A DNA stretch of 64,000 bases from Nitrospirota bacterium (lineage in GTDB: Bacteria > Nitrospirota > Thermodesulfovibrionia > Thermodesulfovibrionales > SM23-35), in contig JACAFF010000040.1 in NCBI GenBank assembly GCA_013388455.1, positions 1-64,000 on the forward strand, read 5' to 3'. How positions within the stretch are numbered: the first letter of the stretch is position 1; each line of letters starts with the position of its first letter. Below are positions 35,195-44,990 of this stretch, in pieces. Under the pieces are notes generated by a model, which saw only the letters and a program-made list of their open reading frames with translations, had not been told where the DNA came from and searched no databases. The position numbers and the translations under genes are program-made.

Positions 35195-35782
35195 GTGTCC
35201 TTTATTAATTACTCCTCACGAGAAATCAATTGTAAAATAGTCTATTATGGTCCTGGACTTTGTGGAAAAACAACAAATCTTCAATATATATACAGACGAA
35301 CGAATCCAGATCAAAAGGGAAAACTCATCTCCCTTGCAACAGAAACAGAAAGAACTCTCTTCTTCGATTTTCTACCATTAGCTCTTGGAGATATTAAGGG
35401 TTTCAGGATACGTTTCCATCTTTACACGGTTCCCGGACAGGTCTTCTATGCTGCCAGTAGAAAACTTATACTAAAAGGGGTTGACGGCGTTGTATTTGTT
35501 GCAGATAGCCAGATTGAGCGTATGGAATCAAACCTCGAGAGCATTGACGACCTCGCTATTAACCTTGCTGAACAGGGTTATGAACTTGACAAACTTCCAT
35601 TCGTCATTCAATACAACAAGAGAGACCTTCCAAATATAGTTCCTGTTGAAGAGATGAACAGGCTTTTGAATCACAGAAGCGTGCCTTACTTCGAAGCTGT
35701 TGCTGTAACAGGGAAAGGTGTTTTCGAAACCCTTAAAACAGTTGCCAAAAAGGTTTTAATAGAGTTAAAAAAGCATTATTAA
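35195..35782 (+). CDS. mglA: MglA-type small GTPase
   Basis: The 195-residue Ras-like GTPase has the P-loop YYGPGLCGKTTNLQYIY, the switch region VPGQVFYAASRKLIL and the guanine motif QYNKRDLP. The start is GTG 35195. With MglB it sets cell polarity in Myxococcus and probably pilus or motility placement here. It is the only polarity pair in the window and lies directly behind porGDAB. Confidence 0.92.
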   Translation: MSFINYSSREINCKIVYYGPGLCGKTTNLQYIYRRTNPDQKGKLISLATETERTLFFDFLPLALGDIKGFRIRFHLYTVPGQVFYAASRKLILKGVDGVVFVADSQIERMESNLESIDDLAINLAEQGYELDKLPFVIQYNKRDLPNIVPVEEMNRLLNHRSVPYFEAVAVTGKGVFETLKTVAKKVLIELKKHY

Positions 35783-35876
35783 AAATAACCAATCCATATT
35801 TCGATATCCCTAAAATTTACTTTAATCCCTGTAATGTTTATCTATTTCATTTAGATTTTTGATGAGGCAATTCGGC

Positions 35877-35952
35877 TGGTGGACGGTAGGGGATTCGAAC
35901 CCCCGACTTCCACGTTGCGAACGTGGCGCTCTCCCATCTGAGCTAACCGCCC
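35877..35952 (-). tRNA. tRNA-Ala (anticodon CGC)
   Basis: The minus-strand cloverleaf is complete, with acceptor stem GGGCGGT / ACCGTCC and the G3-U70 pair diagnostic of alanine. The anticodon arm is CCACG-TTCGCAA-CGTGG, the T-arm contains GGTTCGAATCC, and an encoded CCA ends it. It reads codon GCG. It lies alone in the mglA-hdrA gap. Confidence 0.96.
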
Positions 35953-36064
35953 TTCCATCTCTAAAACAATTTTAATTATAAAGCTATCACTACCATTACC
36001 ACAAGAAGTTAAATATTTTCGATCTGAACCCCGAAAAGGGAATGTTCACCTATGGGTTATTTTA

Positions 36065-36095
36065 TTGACATAAATGTATGAATTGGGATTATAAT
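36065..36095 (+). promoter_or_regulatory. Promoter of the hdrA-mvhDGA operon
   Basis: Perfect TTGACA (36065-36070) and perfect TATAAT (36090-36095) are separated by 19 bp, slightly long. The leader to hdrA is about 60 nt. The rest of the gap holds only the tRNA. Confidence 0.6.
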
Positions 36096-36164
36096 AACTC
36101 TGGAGGTTGTTGGAAAAGATATTTGTTATTATGAAAAATAATCCCAAAATAAAAAGCAGGGGTT

Positions 36165-38192
36165 ATGAGTAGTAAAACAGCAATTTATTTATGCACTTGT
36201 GCAACCAATATATCTGACAACCTCGATTTTGAAGAAATTCTTAATTTTGCCTCTAAACTTGAAGATGTTGCATATGTTAAAGTGCACAAACTCCTCTGTT
36301 CCGAAGAAGGAAAAAATTTCTTATCCAGTGATATATCAAAAGAAAAGCCTGAACGTATAGTAATTGCTGCCTGCACTCCTAAAGAACACGAAAAGACTTT
36401 CAGAAATGTACTGCAGAAAATAGACTTCAACCCTTATCTTTTCCAGATGGTAAATATAAGAGAACAGGTTGCATGGGTAACATCTGATAAATCAAAAGCA
36501 ACAGAGAAAGCAAAATCATACATAAGAGCAGCGGTCAGGCGTGTATCCATGCATGAACCACTTGAGAAAAAGGAACTTGATTGCAACACAGATGTTCTCG
36601 TTATTGGTGCTGGGCCCGCTGGCATGGAAGCATCTCTCCTTCTTGCTAAAGCAGGTAGAAAAGTATATCTTGTAGAAAAAAATTCTTTCATAGGTGGCAG
36701 AGTCGCACGTTTTGAAGATGTTTTCCCGAAAATGGAATGCGCTACCTGTATGATAGAACCAAAGATGGATGAGATACTTCATCATGAAAATATTGAATTA
36801 TTGACCTGTAGTGAAGTCAAAGAGGTTCTGGGGTTTTTAGGCAATTTCAAAGTAAAGATAAGAAAAAGAGCCCGTTATGTTGATAAAGAAAAATGTATTG
36901 GCTGTGGTGCATGTTATGAGCCCTGTCCTATGAGGGTAAAAAATGAACATGACTATAATCTGAGTGAACGGAAAGCAATTTATATCCCATATACTGGTTC
37001 ATTACCTAATGTGCCCATTATTGATGAAGAGTATTGCCTCAGGTTTGGTAATAAAGATTCAGATACTTGCAAAGAAGCATTAGAACTTGGGTTAATCACA
37101 CAGGAAGAATATGACAGGTTTGCAATCCATGATTGTACTATCTGTAGGGATGCGTGTCCGTTCGATGCAATTAATTACGACGATAAAGAGGAGCTTATTG
37201 AACGAAATGTTGGAGGAATAATTGTGGCAACTGGATTTGAGCTCTTTGACCCATCAATAATAAAAGAACTGGGTTATGGCAACATTCAAGAAGTATATAC
37301 AAGTCTTGAATTTGAAAGAATACTATCACAAACAGGACCTACAAATGGTAAGATTTTAATGAAAAATTCAAAAGAGCCACAATCTATTGCAATTATTCAC
37401 TGTATTGGAAGCAGGAGTAAAGATTACAATAACTATTGTTCAAGTGTTTGTTGTCTTTATGCACTGAAATTTGCTCGTTTGGTAGAAAAACATCTTCCAT
37501 CTGCAATGGTGTATGATATTTATGCTGACTGGTGTATTCCTGGGAAGGATAATCAGGCTTTTCTTGATAGCGTAAAATCTGCAAAGAATATTCAATTCAT
37601 ACATACATCCCTTCCCATGAATGTAGAAATCAAACAGAATGGTGATAAAATTGAACTATACTACAACGAAATTTCGAACAACAGAAGAAAAATTTCCACT
37701 GACATGGTTATATTATGTCCTGCAATGATTCCTGCAAAAGATACTCCTATTATCTCAAAAATGCTCGGGATAACACTTAGCAATGATGGCTTTTTTGCTG
37801 AAGGACATACCAAGCTTGCACCGGTTAGTACAAATATAGAAGGAATATTTATCGCTGGTTGCTGTCAGGGACCTAAGGATATCCAAAATTCCATCGCTCA
37901 AGGAGCAGCTGCTGCAGGAGAGATTCTCTCAGCTCTTGTTCAAGGTAAAAAACTTGAACTCGAGGCAACAACTGCAGAGATTGATAAAGAATTATGCTCC
38001 GGGTGTATGACATGTATCAGTCTTTGTCCTTATAAAGCGATATTTGTTGATACCAATAAAGTTGCTGTCGTTAATGAGGTATTATGCAAAGGTTGTGGTA
38101 CATGTGTAGCAGCCTGTCCGAGTGGTGCTGCAAATAGCAAACATTTTACGACAGAACAGATATGTGCAGAGATTGAGGAGGTTTTAAAATAG
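36165..38192 (+). CDS. hdrA: Heterodisulfide reductase subunit A-like flavoprotein
   Basis: The 675-residue protein has the HdrA N-terminal cysteine domain (C10, C12, C45, C70). The FAD motif [20 protein letters not shown] is at 144-163, with [13 protein letters not shown] near 191. Ferredoxin motifs follow: [33 protein letters not shown] and [12 protein letters not shown]. HdrA is the bifurcating flavin subunit. It is followed by mvhD, mvhG and mvhA, but hdrBC is absent from the window. ATG follows CAGGGG. Confidence 0.92.
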   Translation: MSSKTAIYLCTCATNISDNLDFEEILNFASKLEDVAYVKVHKLLCSEEGKNFLSSDISKEKPERIVIAACTPKEHEKTFRNVLQKIDFNPYLFQMVNIREQVAWVTSDKSKATEKAKSYIRAAVRRVSMHEPLEKKELDCNTDVLVIGAGPAGMEASLLLAKAGRKVYLVEKNSFIGGRVARFEDVFPKMECATCMIEPKMDEILHHENIELLTCSEVKEVLGFLGNFKVKIRKRARYVDKEKCIGCGACYEPCPMRVKNEHDYNLSERKAIYIPYTGSLPNVPIIDEEYCLRFGNKDSDTCKEALELGLITQEEYDRFAIHDCTICRDACPFDAINYDDKEELIERNVGGIIVATGFELFDPSIIKELGYGNIQEVYTSLEFERILSQTGPTNGKILMKNSKEPQSIAIIHCIGSRSKDYNNYCSSVCCLYALKFARLVEKHLPSAMVYDIYADWCIPGKDNQAFLDSVKSAKNIQFIHTSLPMNVEIKQNGDKIELYYNEISNNRRKISTDMVILCPAMIPAKDTPIISKMLGITLSNDGFFAEGHTKLAPVSTNIEGIFIAGCCQGPKDIQNSIAQGAAAAGEILSALVQGKKLELEATTAEIDKELCSGCMTCISLCPYKAIFVDTNKVAVVNEVLCKGCGTCVAACPSGAANSKHFTTEQICAEIEEVLK

Positions 38193-38656
38193 AAGATTTT
38201 GAACCGAAAATAGTGGGTTTTCTTTGCAACTGGTGTTCATATGCAGGTGCAGATGCCGCAGGTAGTTCGAGAAAGACATATGCCCCTAATGTGAATGTCA
38301 TCCGTGTCATGTGCAGTGGAAGAGTAGACCCGCAGTTTGTTGTTAAGGCATTCCAATCAGGTGCTGATGGAGTTATTATTCTCGGATGTCATCCTGGAGA
38401 TTGTCATTATAAAGAAGGGAATTATAAAGCATTACGAAGATTTTATCTTTTAAGAAAAATGCTAAATCAATTTGGTATTGAACCAGAGAGATTGCGTCTG
38501 GATTGGGTATCTGCAAGTGAATCTGATAAATTTGTGACTACAATAAATGATATGGTTGAGACTATAAAGACCCTTGGCCCTCTTAATATAGTCAATTCTC
38601 AGTCCATTGAAATAATTGATGAAATAGTAGACTTTCAGGAGTCTAACATTGAGTAA
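38189..38656 (+). CDS. mvhD: Hydrogenase iron-sulfur subunit MvhD (possible ATA start)
   Basis: The about 155-residue protein has [24 protein letters not shown] and [16 protein letters not shown], the [2Fe-2S] MvhD signature. It links HdrA to the MvhGA hydrogenase. GTG 38213 has no ribosome site and would drop the usual EPKIVGF residues. ATA 38189 lies 7 nt after GGAGG and restores a normal N-terminus ([15 protein letters not shown]). No ATG, GTG or TTG lies between. The ATA start is inferred; the conservative start is 38213. Confidence 0.85.
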   Translation: MEDFEPKIVGFLCNWCSYAGADAAGSSRKTYAPNVNVIRVMCSGRVDPQFVVKAFQSGADGVIILGCHPGDCHYKEGNYKALRRFYLLRKMLNQFGIEPERLRLDWVSASESDKFVTTINDMVETIKTLGPLNIVNSQSIEIIDEIVDFQESNIE

Positions 38657-39614
38657 ACCGAAAGTTGCTTTTTACTGGTGTGCTTCATGCGGTGGATGTG
38701 AAGAAGCTGTTGTTGACCTTGCCGAAAATATTCTTAAAGTAGTAGAAGCTGTCGACATTGTTCTCTGGCCAGTAGCAATGGATTTCAAGATCAAGGATAT
38801 AGAAGTATTAAAAAATGGTGAGATAGCAGTAAGTTTCATTAATGGTGCGATCAGGACTGAAGAGCAGGAACATGTGTCAAAACTGCTGAGAAAAAAATCA
38901 GGCTTAGTCATTGCCTTTGGTTCATGTGCTCATATAGGCGGGATACCCGGTCTTGCAAACTTTTCTAACCGTTCGAAAATATTTGACTGGGTATATAAAG
39001 ATGCTCCTTCTGTAAAAAATCCGGGGTTCATATTACCACAAGAGAAAATTGAGGTAAAAGAAGGAGATTTGAACTTACCGATGTTTTATGATACTGTTTA
39101 TACTTTAGATCAGGTTATTGATGTTGATTACTATATTCCAGGTTGCGCACCACCACCTGATATAATTATGAATGCTGTAGAAGCACTCCTATCAGGAAAA
39201 CTACCTCAAAAAGGAGCAGTGTTAGCTCCTGATAAAGCATTATGTGATACTTGTAAGAGAAAAGCTACTAAGCCAGAAAATCCGGTAATTAAAGAGTTTA
39301 AAAGGGTTCACGAAATTATGCTTGATCAGAACAGATGCTTTTTAGACCAGGGCGTTATTTGTTTAGGACCTGCTACCCGTGACGGTTGTGGAGAAAGATG
39401 TATTAATGCCAATATGCCATGCCGTGGATGTTTTGGCCCAACAAGCAGGGTTCTGGATCAGGGTGCAAAAATTCTTTCAGCCATCTCTTCACTTCTAAAT
39501 GTAAATGAAGAAGACCAAATAAAAATGGCCATAGATTCTATTGCCGATCCGGCAGGAATTTTTTATTTCTATTCCCTCCCAGCTTCTCTGCTGAGAAGGA
39601 GACTGGATATCTAA
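38649..39614 (+). CDS. mvhG: [NiFe] hydrogenase small subunit, MvhG-like
   Basis: The 321-residue small subunit has [17 protein letters not shown] for the proximal cluster, [15 protein letters not shown] and PGCAPPPD. C-terminal cluster cysteines are DGCGERC...MPCRGCFGP. Start is TTG 38649 with AGGAG, overlapping the mvhD stop. Together with MvhA it forms a group 3c-type cytoplasmic hydrogenase. Confidence 0.92.
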   Translation: MSKPKVAFYWCASCGGCEEAVVDLAENILKVVEAVDIVLWPVAMDFKIKDIEVLKNGEIAVSFINGAIRTEEQEHVSKLLRKKSGLVIAFGSCAHIGGIPGLANFSNRSKIFDWVYKDAPSVKNPGFILPQEKIEVKEGDLNLPMFYDTVYTLDQVIDVDYYIPGCAPPPDIIMNAVEALLSGKLPQKGAVLAPDKALCDTCKRKATKPENPVIKEFKRVHEIMLDQNRCFLDQGVICLGPATRDGCGERCINANMPCRGCFGPTSRVLDQGAKILSAISSLLNVNEEDQIKMAIDSIADPAGIFYFYSLPASLLRRRLDI

Positions 39615-41105
39615 ATGCAGAAAAGGATAACAATAGATCCGATTACAAGACTCGAAGGACACGGTAAGATCGAAATTTTTCTCAATGAAGATGGGGATGT
39701 TGAAAAAGCATATTTTCAGGTGCCTGAACTAAGGGGATTTGAGGTATTTTGCGTAGGACGTCCTGCTGAAGAAATGCCAAGAATAACTCCCAAAATATGT
39801 GGAGTATGTCCAACTGCTCATCACATCTGTTCTACAAAGACACTTGATGACCTTTTCAAGGTCGAACCTACACCTGTTGCAAAAAAGATTCGAGAAATCA
39901 TGTATTCAGCCTTCATGCTTGAGGATCACACACTACATTTCTTCTTTCTCGGAGGTCCTGATTTTGTTGTAGGACCTACTGCTTCTCCTCAAGAAAGAAA
40001 TATTTTGGGGGTTATTTCAAAAGTAGGGATAGATAATGCAAAAAAAGTAATCAGTATTAGAAAACAATGCAGGGATATTATTTCTTTAATTGGTGGAAGG
40101 GTTATTCACCCAGTGTGCGGTTTACCGGGTGGAGTATCCAAACCACTGACCGAAGAAGATAGATTAAAAATTCTCGAGGTATCGAAAGCCGGAATCGAGT
40201 TTGCTCAATTTGCATTAAAAGTTTTTGATAACGTTGTATTGAATAATAAAGAATATGTTGATCTCATAGCAGGCGATATTTACAGACATTCTACATATTA
40301 TATGGGACTTGTTGATAACGAAAACAAAGTGAATTTTTATGATGGTGATATACGTGTCTGCACACCGGATGGAAAAGAATTTATAAAGTTTAAAGTAAGA
40401 GATTATCTTGAACACATTGCAGAACATGTTGAACCCTGGAGTTATGTTAAATTCCCATATTTAAAAAATGTTGGATGGAAAGGATTTATTGATGGTGAAG
40501 AAAATGGTGTATACCGTGTAGCACCTCTGGCACGTCTGAACGTTTCTGACGGAATGGCTACCCCTCTTGCACAAACGGAATACGAAAGAATGTATAAAGC
40601 TCTTGGTGGAAAGCCATTACACAATACACTTGCATTTCACTGGGCTCGTTTAATAGAAGCACTTTATGCAGCTGAAAGAATGCTTGAACTTGCTCAGGAA
40701 AGAGATATAATTGACCCATACATAAGAAATATTCCAACTGCAATTCCTGAAGAAGGTTTTGGAGTAGTAGAAGCACCTCGAGGAACACTTATTCATCATT
40801 ACAAGACTGACAAGAACGGTATAATAACTGAAGCAAACCTCATTGTAGCGACTGTAAATAATGCAGCTGCAATCAGCATGTCAGTTGAAAAGGCTGCTAA
40901 AAATTTAATTAAAAAAGGAGAAATATCGGAAGGACTTCTTAATATGATAGAAATGGCATTTCGAGCGTATGACCCCTGTTTTGCCTGTGCTACACATCTT
41001 TTACCCGGAAATATGTCATTATCAGTTAATATAAGAAATACGGAAGGTAAAATAATACAGAAATTAGAGAGAAATTATGATAAACTCTATCTACAAAATT
41101 TGTAA
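39615..41105 (+). CDS. mvhA: [NiFe] hydrogenase large subunit, MvhA-like
   Basis: The 496-residue catalytic subunit has the L1 motif ITPKICGVCPTAHH, with Lys where Arg is usual, and the L2 motif DPCFACATH near the C-terminus. An about 34-residue tail follows, a feature of group 3 enzymes. RITIDPITRLEGHGKIEI opens the fold. ATG follows the mvhG stop directly. It oxidises or makes H2 and passes electrons through MvhD to HdrA. All nickel ligands are cysteine; no selenocysteine is seen. Confidence 0.94.
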   Translation: MQKRITIDPITRLEGHGKIEIFLNEDGDVEKAYFQVPELRGFEVFCVGRPAEEMPRITPKICGVCPTAHHICSTKTLDDLFKVEPTPVAKKIREIMYSAFMLEDHTLHFFFLGGPDFVVGPTASPQERNILGVISKVGIDNAKKVISIRKQCRDIISLIGGRVIHPVCGLPGGVSKPLTEEDRLKILEVSKAGIEFAQFALKVFDNVVLNNKEYVDLIAGDIYRHSTYYMGLVDNENKVNFYDGDIRVCTPDGKEFIKFKVRDYLEHIAEHVEPWSYVKFPYLKNVGWKGFIDGEENGVYRVAPLARLNVSDGMATPLAQTEYERMYKALGGKPLHNTLAFHWARLIEALYAAERMLELAQERDIIDPYIRNIPTAIPEEGFGVVEAPRGTLIHHYKTDKNGIITEANLIVATVNNAAAISMSVEKAAKNLIKKGEISEGLLNMIEMAFRAYDPCFACATHLLPGNMSLSVNIRNTEGKIIQKLERNYDKLYLQNL

Positions 41106-41122
41106 AAAGGAGGAAAGGCTTT

Positions 41123-41347
41123 ATGGCAACTGTAAATTTAGATTGTATGGGACTTAAATGCCCTCAACCCGTATTAAAGATTGCTGCAAAATCGGCTGAG
41201 CTCAAAGTAGGAGATATTCTCGAAATAATCGCCGACTGCCCAACATTTGAGAAAGACATTCGTCAATGGTGTGAAAGAACAAAGAAGACACTCATGTGGA
41301 TAAGAGATGAAGGCGGTGGTAAAATGCGCTGTCAGATACAGTTTTAA
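41123..41347 (+). CDS. TusA/SirA-like sulfur carrier
   Basis: The 74-residue protein has the CPxP motif GLKCPQPVLKIA and a second conserved Cys in IRQWCERTKK. TusA-family proteins carry persulfide sulfur; some sit beside Hdr operons. It starts 18 bp after mvhA with AGGAGG. A role with HdrA is plausible but not shown. Confidence 0.9.
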   Translation: MATVNLDCMGLKCPQPVLKIAAKSAELKVGDILEIIADCPTFEKDIRQWCERTKKTLMWIRDEGGGKMRCQIQF

Positions 41348-41359
41348 TTATAGAAATTT

Positions 41360-43528
41360 ATGAATTTCTTTCAAAATATTTCAATCGGCAAAAAATTTAC
41401 GCTCACTTTTGGATTTCTTTTTCTTATTGTTTTACTCGTTGGTATATCATGGCAGAAAGGTATTGATTCACTTAAAGAAATTGAATGGAAAAAAAATAAT
41501 CTGATTGAACTAAAAGAAAGGCTGCGAGAGATGCAGCTCATTCATCACCGCTGGGTTGACTCACTAAGAGAGTCAGTAAGAAAGAGAGAGGCATTTGAAG
41601 GAGAAATCGATCCACAAAAATGTGTATTCGGACAATGGTACTACTCATATAAATTACCTTATCCAGAATTAAAAAACCTTTTTGAAGCATTGGAAAAACC
41701 ACATAGAAATTTACATGTAGCTGGGGAAAATGTCCGAAAGGCAATCGAGCAGGGTAATATTGCTGAAGCAGAAAAGCTGTCTCTGCATGTAAGACAGACT
41801 CAGCTTCCTGAACTGATGACAGTTTATGATTCTTTTATGAAAGGTATCGGAAACGTTTATGAAAAATATAAGTTAGAATCAGAAAGATCAGTTAATCGGC
41901 AGAAGATTTTTTCTAAAACAGTTCTTATTCTTTCTTTATTCTCTGTTTTTTTCCTTGCATTTCTTATGACCCGTGCTATAGTCGGTCCATTAAAGAAAGT
42001 AACGGATACAGCTCTGAGGATTTCAGAAGGTGAAATCCCGGAGATTTCACAAAAGGAAATTTATTCTGAGACAAAAAATGAAATAGTTCAGATGGAAAAT
42101 GCTTTTACTAAGATGGCATTATCGGTTAACGAGCTGTCGAAAACCGCTGAACAGATTGCTTCTGGGGACTTGAGCGCAACAGTAAGAATTCGCTCAGAAA
42201 AAGATATTCTTGGAAATGCTATAGCAAAAATGGTAGAGAATCTGAAAACCAGTCTTGAAGACCTGCATACAAACTCCATGAATCTTGCTTTGGGTATGAG
42301 TGACTATTTTACAGTAATTTCTGAATTTTCACAGGGCAATCTTAATATAAAGGCATCTGAAGAAACAGGAGATGATCTTTTAAACCAGCTTGGCAAGGTT
42401 ACTAACAATATGATAGCAGAGTATAAGAAACTTTCTGAATGTGTTGAAGAAGTGATAAAAGGAAACTTAGACGTTCAGGTACACATTCGATCTGAAAAAG
42501 ATATACTCGGAATTGGTTTTAGACATATGCTTGAACATCTCAAAAAGACCTCAGAGGAGCTCCATATGAACTCAATGAACCTTGCTATGGGACTTACTGA
42601 TTATTTCTTTGTTTTACAGCAGGTTGCTTCAGGTGATCTGACTGTCAGAGCAAACGAGGAGACTGAAGATGATTTACTGAATCAGCTCGGTAAAGCAACG
42701 AATTCAATGATTTCTTCTTTGAAGGATCTGACTTTAAAAATACGTGAGCAAGCAGATTTTCTTGCAGGTTCAGCAAATGCTATGGCAACCGTTTCTAAAC
42801 AATTGTCAAAAGCTTTATCCGAACTATCTACAGCTATTTCACTAATGTCATCTTCAACATCAAATGTTGCAGATAATTCTCAAGGCGCTACCAAAGCAGC
42901 AGAGGTTGCAAATGAATCAACCCGTAAAGGGAGCAATTTGATGTCAAAGCTTGCAGAGAAAACAAATTTATTACAAAGTTCAAGTGAAAAAACAGTTGAG
43001 GCCATGAAAAGTCTTTCTGAGCGTTCATCAGAAATAGGAAATATTGTTAATGTTATGACAAAAATAGCATTCCAGACGAACCTCCTCTCATTAAATGCTG
43101 CAATAGAGGCAGCAAGGGCTGGTGAGTCAGGTCATGGCTTTGCTGTTGTTGCAGATGAAGTGCGTAAACTTGCAGAGAGTTCAGCAAATTCAGCCCGTGA
43201 AATAGCAAAAATTGTAAAGGAAGTCCAGGAAGAGACAGAGCAGGCAGTACTTTCTACCCAGCAAAGCAAAAAGGAAATGGAAACTGGTGTCGCCCTTATA
43301 GAAGAAGTTCGACAGCATTTTATTTCTATTGCCTCACAGGTTGAAAATATTTTCAAACAGATTGAAAGCATAGCATCTTCTGCTGCAGAAACAGCATCTT
43401 CTGCTGCAGAGGCTTTCGCTTCATCAGAAGAGCAGACAGCAGCAATCGAGGAACTTGCGGCTTCAGCATCAGAACTATCGAGCACTGCTGAAATTTTGAA
43501 GGAGACTATGGCCAGATTCAAGATTTAA
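41360..43528 (+). CDS. Methyl-accepting chemotaxis protein with extracytoplasmic CZB-like zinc domain
   Basis: The 722-residue receptor has TM1 (14-30), a helical domain at about 55-160 and TM2 (186-206). That domain has H63, C88 in [10 protein letters not shown]115 and H119, the CZB zinc motif. Several HAMP repeats follow (about 207-460), then the signalling hairpin [25 protein letters not shown] is usually cytoplasmic, so its place between two TM helices is unusual. Ligand is probably Zn2+ or hypochlorite-like stress, as known for CZB. It is near the hydrogenase genes but may be separate. Confidence 0.9.
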   Translation: MNFFQNISIGKKFTLTFGFLFLIVLLVGISWQKGIDSLKEIEWKKNNLIELKERLREMQLIHHRWVDSLRESVRKREAFEGEIDPQKCVFGQWYYSYKLPYPELKNLFEALEKPHRNLHVAGENVRKAIEQGNIAEAEKLSLHVRQTQLPELMTVYDSFMKGIGNVYEKYKLESERSVNRQKIFSKTVLILSLFSVFFLAFLMTRAIVGPLKKVTDTALRISEGEIPEISQKEIYSETKNEIVQMENAFTKMALSVNELSKTAEQIASGDLSATVRIRSEKDILGNAIAKMVENLKTSLEDLHTNSMNLALGMSDYFTVISEFSQGNLNIKASEETGDDLLNQLGKVTNNMIAEYKKLSECVEEVIKGNLDVQVHIRSEKDILGIGFRHMLEHLKKTSEELHMNSMNLAMGLTDYFFVLQQVASGDLTVRANEETEDDLLNQLGKATNSMISSLKDLTLKIREQADFLAGSANAMATVSKQLSKALSELSTAISLMSSSTSNVADNSQGATKAAEVANESTRKGSNLMSKLAEKTNLLQSSSEKTVEAMKSLSERSSEIGNIVNVMTKIAFQTNLLSLNAAIEAARAGESGHGFAVVADEVRKLAESSANSAREIAKIVKEVQEETEQAVLSTQQSKKEMETGVALIEEVRQHFISIASQVENIFKQIESIASSAAETASSAAEAFASSEEQTAAIEELAASASELSSTAEILKETMARFKI

Positions 43529-43581
43529 AAGGATTTCCCGCATAAGTAGTTACAACCATTCTAAAAACTGAATAAGACTCA

Positions 43582-44967
43582 ATGAAAAACGAAAAAACTT
43601 ACATCAAACTAATTGATACGCATTGTCATCTTGAAATGGATGTTTTTGACTCTGACAGAGATGCTGTTATACAACGAGCAAAAGATTCTGGTATTGAAGC
43701 AATCATAACCATAAGCTCTGATCTGGAAAGCAATAAGAAAGGTCTCGAAATCTCTAATCAATATGATTTCGTTTATGCATCTCTCGGAGTCCATCCTCAT
43801 GACGCAAAGGATTTCACAGAAGATGTTTTTAATGAGATAAAGAGATTGGAAAATAGAGACAAGATTGTAGCCATTGGCGAGATCGGACTTGATTATCATT
43901 ACAATAATTCACCAAAGAATATTCAGAGAGATGTTTTTCTTAAACAGCTTCTCTATGCAAAGAATATCAATCTACCCGTTATTATTCATAGCAGAGATGC
44001 AAAAAAAGATACCCTCGAAATAATAAGAGAATCAGGAGTAAATAAAGGGGTCTTTCATTGTTTTTCAGGTGATATAGACATGGCAGAGCGTGTAATAGCA
44101 ATGGGTTTTTATATATCTATTGCAGGACCTGTCACTTTCAAGAACGCAAAGCATCCGATTGAGGTTGCACAAATGATCCCTGATGATTATCTGCTCATTG
44201 AGACAGATGCTCCATATCTTACGCCTGAACCATTCAGAGGCAGGAGGAATGAACCTGCAAATCTTCTATATACAGCTAAAAAAATTGCTGAAATTAGAGG
44301 TATCAGCCTTGAGGACATTTCAAGAATCACAACACTCAATGCAAAACGTCTTTTCAACATAGGAGAATTTCCGGAAAAGGGTGAAATAGCATATAAAATC
44401 AGAAATTCCCTGTATCTTAATATTACAAACCAATGCACAAACAAATGTTCATTTTGTATCCGCTTTCACACAGATTATGTAAAAGGCCATAATCTAAGGT
44501 TAACGAAGGAGCCAACTGAAGAAGAACTGAAAGAATCAATCTTGGACCCATCACTATATAAAGAGATTGTATTCTGTGGATATGGAGAACCGCTGCTTAG
44601 GCTTGACCTTGTTAAGAATTTAGCATTATGGGTAAAGCAAAATAAAGGAAGGGTGAGAATTAATACGAACGGTCATGGCAATCTTATTCATAAGAGAAAT
44701 ATACTGCCAGAGCTCCAGGGCATAGTTGACAGCATCTCTATTAGCCTTAATGCACAGGATGAAGATACTTATAACAGAATTTGCAGGCCAGTATTTAGAA
44801 ATGCATTCAATGAGGTAGTCTCTTTTATAAAGGAAGCAAAAAAATTTATCCATGAAGTCATTGTAACCGTTGTGAAGCTCGAAGGTGTTGATATAGACAA
44901 ATGCCGCAAAATAGCCGAGGAACTGGGAGTTAAGTTCAGGATCAGGAAGCTCGATATAGTGGGGTAA
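43582..44967 (+). CDS. TatD-type deoxyribonuclease fused to a radical SAM domain
   Basis: The 461-residue protein joins two parts. Residues 1-265 are TatD (LIDTHCHLEMDVFD, GEIGLDYHYN, LLIETDAPYLTPEPFRGRRN). Residues 270-461 are a radical SAM core with CTNKCSFCIRF and GYGEPLLRLDL. TatD and this rSAM partner usually occur as adjacent genes, so fusion is notable. Metal-dependent 3' exonuclease activity is expected for the first part; the rSAM substrate is unknown. Confidence 0.9.
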   Translation: MKNEKTYIKLIDTHCHLEMDVFDSDRDAVIQRAKDSGIEAIITISSDLESNKKGLEISNQYDFVYASLGVHPHDAKDFTEDVFNEIKRLENRDKIVAIGEIGLDYHYNNSPKNIQRDVFLKQLLYAKNINLPVIIHSRDAKKDTLEIIRESGVNKGVFHCFSGDIDMAERVIAMGFYISIAGPVTFKNAKHPIEVAQMIPDDYLLIETDAPYLTPEPFRGRRNEPANLLYTAKKIAEIRGISLEDISRITTLNAKRLFNIGEFPEKGEIAYKIRNSLYLNITNQCTNKCSFCIRFHTDYVKGHNLRLTKEPTEEELKESILDPSLYKEIVFCGYGEPLLRLDLVKNLALWVKQNKGRVRINTNGHGNLIHKRNILPELQGIVDSISISLNAQDEDTYNRICRPVFRNAFNEVVSFIKEAKKFIHEVIVTVVKLEGVDIDKCRKIAEELGVKFRIRKLDIVG

Positions 44968-44990
44968 AAACCGTAATTCAACTTTATCTT

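Noticed and set aside
36131-36172. 13-codon upstream ORF overlapping the hdrA start
   Set aside because: No Shine-Dalgarno at usable distance and no leader-peptide codon bias.
39615-41105. Selenocysteine in the hydrogenase large subunit
   Set aside because: The L1 and L2 motifs have only Cys codons and no in-frame TGA.
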